This document shows positions 55,523 to 64,000 of a stretch of 64,000 nucleotides of DNA, in pieces. Below the pieces are notes generated by a model. It was not told where the DNA came from. It did not search any database and saw nothing but the letters and a program-made list of their open reading frames with translations. This DNA is from Earliella scabrosa. Lineage: Eukaryota; Basidiomycota; Agaricomycetes; Polyporales; Polyporaceae. The stretch's first letter is position 1, and every line of letters starts with the position of its first letter. The DNA lies in contig JABYQQ010000008.1 in the NCBI GenBank assembly GCA_022605405.1, positions 124,001 through 188,000 on the forward strand, written 5' to 3'. The translations under genes and the position numbers were made by a program.

Positions 55523-55827
55523 ATTACGACAAGAGGTATGTATGGGGTGATACATCACTACTGAATATACATGACACATTTAGGGTAGTACGTCGTGGTG
55601 GGGGTCGTGCGTGTGCGTGGTTGGTTCGTCAGGGCTGACCGTAAGCAAAGTTCGAGCCATCACGTATGCCTTTTGTAACAGTGCGAGAGGGGAAATCTTG
55701 TTACAATACAGTGCAATGAGAACACAGCCCAAAACGGAGAAAGGGAGGAGACGAGCGGGATATATATCACAGATAGCGAAAGCGACAGCAAGATGTGGCG
55801 GACACAGGCGGCGGAGGGGTGGTTGCT
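55523..55827. other. Intergenic region between convergent genes
   Basis: Separates the hydrolase stop from the NOT1 stop. Expected 3' UTRs; nothing else seen. Confidence 0.5.
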
Positions 55828-58800
55828 CTAGGATTGGAAGATAGACCTCGCGACCTAATGACACAGTCAGGATACGTTCACAGGGGTATAGAGTGATCTA
55901 CGCACATTCTCGAGAAGGAGGGTAACCTCGGGAGCGACATGGATGAACTCCTGGTTCCAGAAGTTGTACTTGACGTTGCGGAGCAGCTCGATGAACGTGA
56001 CGAGCGCTCCCCATGGGTGGGGACGGTGAACCAGGAATCGCTCCAGCAGGACTCGCGTCATGACCTCTCTGAACTGGTCGACTTGCACCTCATGGAAGAG
56101 GTACAACATCAAGGAACTGAACCAGTGCGTATGCGCGTTCGGGTAACGCAAGTGGAGGACCATGGCGCCCAGAAGGTGGTGCTGACCTACGAGGACATCA
56201 GGTGATGCGCGATATCCGGGACTGACCACTACGCACCTTCCACGTCGAGGTTGGTTGCTAAGTAACGCAAGGCAACTACACCAGGGTCGGTCGAGACGAA
56301 GAGCGGGCCTCCGCTTCGAGCACGTGCCTGGGCCACAGAGGAGACTCCGATGTACATGACGAGTGAGTTGATCAGCGACAGATTGTAGGCCTCGGCCGCA
56401 CCATCCTGTGCCGGGACTCGCAGGGCGTCTTTGAGAGACGCTAGGAACGCAGCCTGCGGAGTCCTGTTCAACAAGTACTGGTCAAGGTACACCCTGAGAT
56501 CACCCGCTCTGAGGTTGGCGGCGAAGTCGGAGAGAATGGGGGGGATTGGTCCCATTTCAGGGATGGACTCGAAGTCAATGTCGCGAAGATGGGGGTCGGG
56601 AAGGACGACGTTGGGAGGGTATGCACTGAGGATGATGTTGCGGAGCTGAATGCAACGTGGGGGGATGACGTCGCAAAGTGAGAAGTAGTATTCGCTGAGG
56701 AACTCGGGGAAGTCGTGCAGGAGTACGAGGAGGAGACGGAGGGTCCCACGGTAGAGGTCGCGCCCAGAGGGTTGGAGGTCGGCAGTTTTGAGGAAGGGCG
56801 TCAGGAATTTGAAGAGGGATAGGAGTAGCTTGTAGAAGGCGGACCAGCCCTACAATGGTGGTGTGAGTACGCAATACAATCAATATCATGTAGACCGTTA
56901 CCTCGCGGTTGTCAGACAGAAGCAGCTTTGGCATGAAGAGGCGGTGCGAAATCAAGCTCATCCAGGAGAACGCGAAGCCAGGGAAATAAGTAGGCTGCAA
57001 GGAGCTGAATGTGTCGCTGAAGAGGTCTCGTCAGTATGTAACCTTACCAGATGAAGCACATACGTACCCAATCGCCAACAACAACGGGAAGTAAGCTGTC
57101 TGAAGACTGGCTTCCAGGGAGTGTAGGTCGTTCAACAGACTGGAGAAGAAACGGAAGAACGGCTTCTGCTGGAACACGGGTCCCTGGTCCTCGTGCATGT
57201 TCGCAAGCACCAAGACAAAGATGGTCAGGATCTTCGTCAGGTAGTGAACCTTGGCCTGATCGTTGTTCACACCAGATGCGTCACCGTGGTACTTGATGAT
57301 GTACACAATTAGCCGCGACATCGCATCCAGAGCTTGGAAGGCGTTCGCGTATTCTCCTGCGTTGATGTGCTTGTTGTAGCTGTTGACGCTCGACTCCGCG
57401 CACACCCGGAAGAAGAAAGAGGAAACATCTTCTGCCTTGAGGATGCCCTGGCGAGTGAGTTGCGTGATGTATGGCACGAACGACTTCTCGGGAGAGTGGG
57501 ACCGCTGGTAGATGCCGACCCATTGCTGGAACCATATGAACAACTTCTCCCGCAGCGCATCAGTATCCGGCTTAACGGAAGGCTGACGGGCGGGTTGATT
57601 CTCCGCGGATGGTTGGGGGGCCCGACGTGTTACACCACGCAGATCATCCAACAGCCGGTTAGCCCTACGACTAAGTTAGCACGAGTCCAATCGAAGACAT
57701 AACAAGACACTGACTCCTCAGTTGTCTTCCCAGACTGAGCCAGCGTGTTCAGCATCTCCAAAGAGTACGAGAACGTGGCTTGAGTAGCAAGGGGTGGGTC
57801 GGCGGCAAGGCACTCGCGGATGAGCCCGGCGGCGAAGTTCTGCAGGCTGGGGCGGGGATCGGAGTACAGAAGCTTGGCCAGTTGCTGATCTTCTTGGCCG
57901 ACCGTGACCAGACCACTGCGGAGAAGAGTAACAGTGACAGGGATATTGAACTTGCGCTCATCCTCGGCATAGATCAACCAAGTGATCGCCTCCCGAGCAA
58001 CCTCTTCAAACGAGTGGCAGAGCTGATCTAGAAGAGCGACGTATATCTCACGTCCAAGCTGAGAAGGAGTCTTGTACAGCAGCTGCACGATCTTCTGCGA
58101 CATGAGGAGTGGAGTGCGGGACCGGTCAAGGGATTCGGCGGCGATGAAGAGTATTTGGCGGACGAGGACGCGAACCTCGTGGTTAGGGGGAAGCGCAGCG
58201 AGAGAGGTGATGGGGAGTTGGAGTAGAACGGCCTCTAGGTCTCTCACCAAGGCCTGATATGGTGTGAGCACACGCTGAATTGCAATAATGCGAGGAGACG
58301 GAGGCGACTCACATTGAAGCGTTCCATGGCCTCCTGAGGGCGAAGGAGGCTTTGCCCTGATTCAGGTGCGGGCGAAGGACTATAGAGAGCAGAAGCGATC
58401 TGGTCGGCGCGGGAGTATGAGACGGTAGAGTTCGGGCGGCTCGTGAACACGCGACGCTTGGGGTCCATGTCTACAGAGAATGAGCAACCAGCAGAAACGA
58501 AAGGGAACTTGGACGTACTGAATTCCTCGTAGACCTTCAGCTGGTTGTTCTGAACACCACTAGGCTTGATCCGCAGAATGTCGGGGAGAGAGTTGAAGAC
58601 GTTGGACTGCGGGATCGACGAGTCCCAGAACGGTTGACCGGGGTGTTGCTGCTCCCGCCTTTGAGATGACGCTACCGCAGTTGCCTTGGGACCACTCACC
58701 TCCCGGTGACGCCTGCGAATCTCATAAGCCGCAGCAAACCCATCGTCGACATCGATGACTGCACGGTCCATTGCCGCCTTCTCGATTGCTTGGCATGCAA

Positions 58801-61800
58801 GTTCTATGTTCTCCTGCACCAAGATGAAGACGACCTGGTCGGGAACCATTTGCTACAGGGCAGGCACATCAATTGATGTCTCAGTCACTCAAAATCTTCT
58901 CTCTCACCTCGGTGAAGCCGAACTCTGACATGAACTGGCGGATGTGGCTGCCGAGGTTGCCCTTCAATGGCTCCTTGCAAGTGACCAGGGCCAAACTTCC
59001 AGCCAGCTTCTGCGCCATAACATGTCCTGCTTTGCGAAGCTTCTCCTCGCTGGCCTCCGTCACGAAGTCCTTTGCCACAAGCTCCCGCGTCGAGATACCC
59101 GCGATGGTCACCGAGCGCTCAACCACAGGAAGGATTATCTAATAACATGACGTAAGCGTGTGCACCAGATCATTCCAAGGGAAATTCTCACCTCGCGAAC
59201 GGCGCGGTCGATGGCCATCTGCACCGCACGTTTGAACGAAGGATTGGTATTGAGAGGGGCCAACTGGGGATTGATGGTGACGAGGTTAGGGATACTCGAC
59301 AGGATGTTCTCGATGTGAGCACCGAGGGCGCGCTGCGAGTCGGAGGGGGAGGTAGGGCCTAGAGGTAACAGCTGAGCATCTCCTTGCGCCTGTGCCGTGG
59401 GGTCATACCCACCCATGGGCAGGGAGTCAATGTCGCCGACGTAGTCTGGGAGGGGAGGACCGGAAAGGGAGTCCGTGAGCGGGCGGTTACGGAGGATCGT
59501 GGTCGCCTCAACGACGTCGAGCTCGACATCAAGTGCCTTGCAAAGCATCTCAATCTCGAACTTGAGGTTCAGCTTGAGCTCCGCATAGTGGTACAACTCG
59601 GTGAGCAAGCTGATGACCGCCATCAGCCAGGGGTTCGGCGGCCTGAACACCTTCGAGCGAGCAGCGGGTTCCAAGGTCTTGCAGACGAAGGGAATGGCGA
59701 CAATGAGCCGGCCATTGTCGTAGCCCTCGATCAGCAAATCTTTGAACGAGAGGTTCTTGTGCTTGATCGGACGATCCCGCGCAAGCGTGATACTGCCCAG
59801 CCATGACCCGACGTTCTTCAGGATAGCGCGCTCCGAACCCAACTGGAGAGTCTTCTCGGAGTTGAGAAGCGCTGCTGACTTCACGAGCGTCTCATGTAAC
59901 ACGAAACGGAAGAGCGGCTGCACATCCAGCGCGTCCAGGAACCGAAGGTACAGCTGGTGGTTGTTGGGCTCGATGCTGACGCGCTGGTCCACGAGGTAGT
60001 TGGCAAACCATCGAGAGTAGTGCTCCTGGAAGTGGCCCTTCATCTCCGAGAGCTTCGCATCAAAGTTCGACGGCGCCAGGTTGTTCACAATGAACAGGAT
60101 CTTGTCCGACACCTCTTCCGGCGGCGTCTCAAGGTCTCCCTCGAGCCGGTCCGGTTGAATGGCGGTGAACACAGGCGGTGGCTCGGAGATTGTAGTCGAT
60201 GTGAGCGTGCGGAGGTCGGCAGAGCTGCTTGCACCATCTCCGTTTGCTAGGGCGCGTTGGATGCTGATGGCGAGGTCGGGACGTTGTTCCAGGAGATGTG
60301 GGATTTTGAGCAGAGCCTGGCAGAGCGGTTGCCACTCGGAGAGCCGAGACTCGAATCGAGAAAGGGCCTGGATGCCGAACTTGAACAAGTTGGTCTCTGG
60401 GGGGCAGTTGAGGGCATCGAGAACATAGCGGATGGCGATACCAAGAGGGATGAAGTCGACCAGCTGGTACTGAATCAGAGAACCGAACAGATACCCGGTC
60501 ATGGCGAGCTCTCGAGGGGGGTAGTATGACTGGAAGAACTTGTACTCGTCGAAGAGGAAATGCAGCATACACGAGAAGATCTCGTGGTCGCGAGGGTTCG
60601 TAGAGGCCTTGTTGCGCTGCAAGAGCTTGATGACGTCGTCAATCGTGATCTGCTCGTCGTACATCTGCTTGTAGATGCCGTCGACCTCGGTCTCGATCTC
60701 CGCAGAATAGCTGACTACAGTGAACCCTGGTTCTGCGTCAGAACCTGGTACTAGGTTCATGAGGCGGGGATGTATCTGTAAGCACGCATTCCGGACTTCG
60801 AGGCAGTAGTCGACGTCGTTCTCGTGCATGATGCTCGAACTGTGGAGCGAACTCGTTAGCTAACCGCCATGTATCGTAACGAGCATGATTTCGCACCTGT
60901 TACGAAGTACGCGCAAGAAGATGGCAATCGTCTGTGGCGAAAGCTGCATGGTACGAGGCTCCACAGGAGGGTCTGACACTCTGACGGTCTTCTCGCTGTC
61001 CATCTTGAGCTCCAAGAATGCGATCACAGCGTGCAGGAAATCCGCTCCGTGTGCCGTGACGTTATCGGCGAGCCACTTGTCGAGGTTGAGGTACTCGCGA
61101 CGAGACGCCAAGGCAGCGACGTCCAACGCGAACTTGAAAGGTCGGACTTCAAGCAAAGCGTCCAAGATCTGCACGCCATTGATCAATGGACCAGTGATCG
61201 CCGGCATGTATGCGCATACCTTCAAGTCCTGAGCAACATCCAAGATCCTCGTGATATTGAGGTTGCTCTCGTCGTAGAAGTCCCGGAAGGCATTCGTGAG
61301 ATACGCGGGCTGGATTTGCCAAATCCGCATGAAGACCAGCTGGTGGTTTGGATGACCAGCGAGGAACATGGCCAGGAGTCGTTGGGTGTACTCAAGGCGT
61401 ATCTCGTTCCATGGCGATTGCTGTGGAGAGATAAGGTGCGAACTACAAGGTGGGTGCATAGTACTCACCGGAACCTGCAGTAGACCCATATGAACGAGTT
61501 CCGCACTAATCTTCACAGCCTTGTCGAGCATCTCACGCACGAAGTTGGCCACTTCCGTGCTCTGAGAATCAGCTGCCTGGACGAGCACCTCAAACAAGTC
61601 GAGCGAGTTCCAGGTGTGCCCCTGGACATTGGCCGCGAGCGACTTGATCGTGGGACTCGCTCCCGCAACATCCTCCACAGTGACGATCTTTCGACCAGGA
61701 AGGTTGACAAAGTTGAAGGTGTCAGCTGGAAGCGACAGCAAGGCATCAAGGAGTCGCAACTGATACTGAGTGTTAGACCAGAGTTGCCAAAAGCCCGTCA

Positions 61801-63267
61801 CCGCGTGAGGCTGATCGTCGCGTGGCGAATTCATGAGTATGGCTATGAGGAGCTTCAATGTGGCCGTGTCGACACCCTGCCTGTCTGGAAGGTCGAACGC
61901 CTTGATTGCTGCCGCCCAGTTCAAAGTCGTGTCCTGTCACCGCGATGAGCGCCATACACGAGCCATGGGATATGGAATCTTACAAAGCTGCTGAGCGCCC
62001 TGACGATCGCACCAACGTCAGGCAGTATTGTCCCTTCGGACGCCATGCGAGCTAGTGCAGTGACTAACTCGACCACCTGCGGATCCGTCGGAGGATTGCT
62101 CTCTGTGATACCGAACCTTGTCAAGAGGGCGCGAACGACATCTGCGTCGCTAGTGATATCTGGCCCCAACTGGACCAAGGCCTGCACAAGAGATGTTCCG
62201 GGAGGAAGACTGCGGAGCAATAAGTCATCGTTGACCACTTCCGTATGGCTGAGTGTACTACGTACCTCAAGTTCGGCAATATGCGCTGTAGGATGGGCGA
62301 CACAATCTCGGAGCCGTATTTGGTTTGCGCAGCAACAATGAGGGCTTGCCGTTGAGTGGCATCCAAGCTCGGCGCGTCAGGTGGAGACTCGGCGAGGAGG
62401 TTGGAAAGCAGTTTCGCGACTTGATTCGGGTTGAGATCGGCGTGGTCAAAGGAAGGGTGCTGGCACAAGGCGAGGACGGCGTTCTCGAAGTCTAGGCGGA
62501 TCACTGTCGCTGCTTGCGCTGCCAGTTCGCGCCTAGTCGGGGCGGCAACAATGGAGGACGCCAAGATGAGCCTCTCCAAGGGACGTAGTCCAATGCGGTC
62601 GGCGAACTTGACGAAATCAAAGTTACGGAAGACGTCCCCTTCACCTCGATCGATGCCATCTCGAAACCTGTCTGCAAGGAACGGATCGCGTGCGAGGCGT
62701 TGGGTCTCTTGAACCAGGAGGCGGAATGTCAGGGCGGAAGACGGGTCGAACGCAGCGGGAGAGGCGGTGGAAGTGAGTCGGCTGTGGGAGTGAACGATGA
62801 GGCGGCGGATGAAATGGAGGTACGTGTCGATGCCATGCTGCTCGGACAACTGTACACGCGTATATTGGAGAGAAGTGGTACAATGTGAGCGTGACATCCG
62901 AGAGTTGAACAACGGCAATGTACGCACCGAGCGTATCTCCACCTGATTCCTCTCGAAGTTCTCCTCCGTAAGCGTCGAGAGTAGGAAGACGATCTGCGCT
63001 TTGACGATGGTGTGGATGTTAGGGCTGGCGGTGCCGTCCATGGCTGGAGTACGAGCCCTGGTTGAGGCCTCCGTCATGCGTCGACCGCCGTGGCCACCGC
63101 CAGAAGCCGTTTTGGAAGATTTGCGGGGAGACGAGGTAGAAATCTGGAACAAGACAGACCGAAGTCGCCTTGAACAGCGAGCAGAGATCCCGTACAGAAC
63201 ACCGAGTGTCTGTGAGCACGCGTCGCGCATTTTCGAGCTCCGACTCAATCTCGGTGGCAACACCCAT
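55828..63267 (-). CDS. NOT1: NOT1, scaffold of the CCR4-NOT deadenylase complex
   Basis: Central scaffold for mRNA deadenylation and decay, over 2,000 aa. N-terminal HEAT repeats start with IVKAQIVFLLSTLTEENFER and HGIDTYLHFIRRLIVHS, which align with the start of human CNOT1. Further on are FKFALDVAALASRREYLNLD (HEAT), the MIF4G CAF1-binding region (FHEYYSRWFANYL-like, KVFRPPNPWLMAVISLLTEL), the CAF40-binding block (ERSVTIAGISTRELV, DFVTEASEEKLRKAGH) and the NOT module at the end (HTHWFSSLMLYLF, RVLLERFLVHRPHPWGALVT). The last exon supplies VARSIFQS and the stop at 55828. The N-terminus is the least certain: an ATG at 63267 (GVATEIESELENARR) joins in phase through a 52-nt intron, but 63077 or 63041 would also serve. 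Confidence 0.92.
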
Positions 63268-63781
63268 GCCAGTGCTTCCTCAGTTCCTCCAAGTCCCAAC
63301 AGAGTCCCAGAAGCAATGCCCCCGTCGGCCATATGTATCCTGCTCGATAACTGCAATGCCAACGTGTTCTAGTCCGGATGCTTTCATAAACCTGACAGCA
63401 TGAGATTCCGCTCAATGTGAGCGTTATCTGGGTGCAGCAAGAGCACCCCCGTTCCGCCTCTCTGGTACCATGCCCACACACGTTCAGGCTCTCTCTATCA
63501 GTCCGTGGGATGGGTGAGTCCGGGGTTTCGTCTGTCGATGTCATATCATTGCTCACCCTCTTTCTCTACTTACACGCATGAAAACGTCCGCTTAAAAGGC
63601 CAGCGTATCTGAACGTCTCCCACTCCCACTCTCGCCCTCCCCTCCCTCTCGCCCGCCAGCCAACTATCGCGCACACCCTCCCCTTTGTGATCGCTTGACA
63701 CGCTCATCAACCTCCGAGTGAGTGGCTTGAGGCTATACGTGACCGTGCTTCTGACAATACCCTGCTTACCTCACTAGTACA
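63268..63781. other. Divergent intergenic region, NOT1 and the right-edge gene
   Basis: Contains both promoters. The right half is C/T-rich (CCTCCCTCTCGCCC runs near 63,640), typical of basidiomycete core promoters. No exon supported. Confidence 0.5.
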
Positions 63782-64000
63782 ATGGGTGGACTGTCCGATG
63801 ACACCAGGCTTACTCGGGACACCTACACGGGTGCTTCCACAACCGTAGAGGTGTGTTGAGCTATTCCGCATCCATCCAGATACTCACGATCTACAGATTC
63901 GGTGCCCAAGTGGGGTAACTGGTCTGGAGAGAATCATACTCGTCGCTCAAGGTGACCTCCAGCGGCATCTGAGGTATGTAGACGTTACACTCCACCGTGT
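63782..64000 (+). CDS. Unidentified gene, 5' end only
   Basis: ATG 63782 opens a 69-nt exon (MGGLSDDTRLTRDTYTGAS...), a GTGTGT...CTACAG intron, and a second exon 63897-63973 (RCPSGVTGLERIILVAQGDL, then QRHLR) ending at a GTATGT donor. Phase is kept throughout. The gene runs off the window and I do not recognise the family from these 48 or so residues. Confidence 0.55.

Noticed and set aside
1..64000. tRNA or rRNA genes, CRISPR arrays, bacterial-type operons
   Set aside because: No cloverleaf-type sequence, no regularly spaced repeats and no ribosome-binding-site organisation were seen by eye; the gene structure is eukaryotic throughout. A tRNA scan was not possible here, so a missed tRNA cannot be fully excluded.

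Overview
The window is nuclear DNA of a basidiomycete fungus, most likely an Agaricomycete of the polypore/white-rot type. The evidence is very dense genes cut by many 45-70 nt GT-AG introns, gene families typical of Agaricomycetes (a DUF6533 membrane protein, an F-box propeller protein, a secreted two-part alpha/beta hydrolase), and recognisable fungal orthologues of core eukaryotic genes. Gene spans below include introns. Exons were joined by hand from splice signals and reading phase, so inner boundaries are inferred even where the family is certain.

Left part (1-19 kb): the 3' portion of an Ede1-type endocytic scaffold (EH domain, Ark/Prk-type LxxQxTG motifs, coiled coil, UBA); a class II cAMP phosphodiesterase (PDE1); striatin of the STRIPAK complex; a second EH protein on the minus strand in which four EH domains follow a GAT domain; a Pin4/Cip2-like RRM+R3H RNA-binding protein; mitochondrial endonuclease G (NUC1); and the accessory subunit of tRNA-guanine transglycosylase (QTRT2).

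Middle part (19-46 kb): a large sacsin/Hsp90-like ATPase protein ending in an HExxH motif; a UBE2C/Ubc11-type E2 of the anaphase-promoting complex; a small orphan ORF; TMA7; a GPI-type GH13 alpha-amylase; RNA 3'-phosphate cyclase (RtcA) divergent from a HOOK dynein adaptor; an F-box propeller protein; a Cdc50/Lem3 flippase subunit; and a DUF6533 membrane protein.

Right part (46-64 kb): a 700-bp hAT-like MITE with perfect 8-bp target-site duplications lies just upstream of a Vps73-like sugar porter. A second, 245-bp MITE with 26-bp perfect inverted repeats and TA duplications follows. Then come an unassigned minus-strand ORF, a secreted alpha/beta hydrolase, NOT1 of the CCR4-NOT complex, and the 5' end of a further gene. 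There is no operon or biosynthetic cluster: neighbours are mostly unrelated housekeeping genes. The points most worth a second look are the GAT-EH fusion beside an Ede1 paralogue, the shared intron position inside EH repeats, the cluster of very small exons (9, 12, 13, 21, 30 nt), and the two MITEs.
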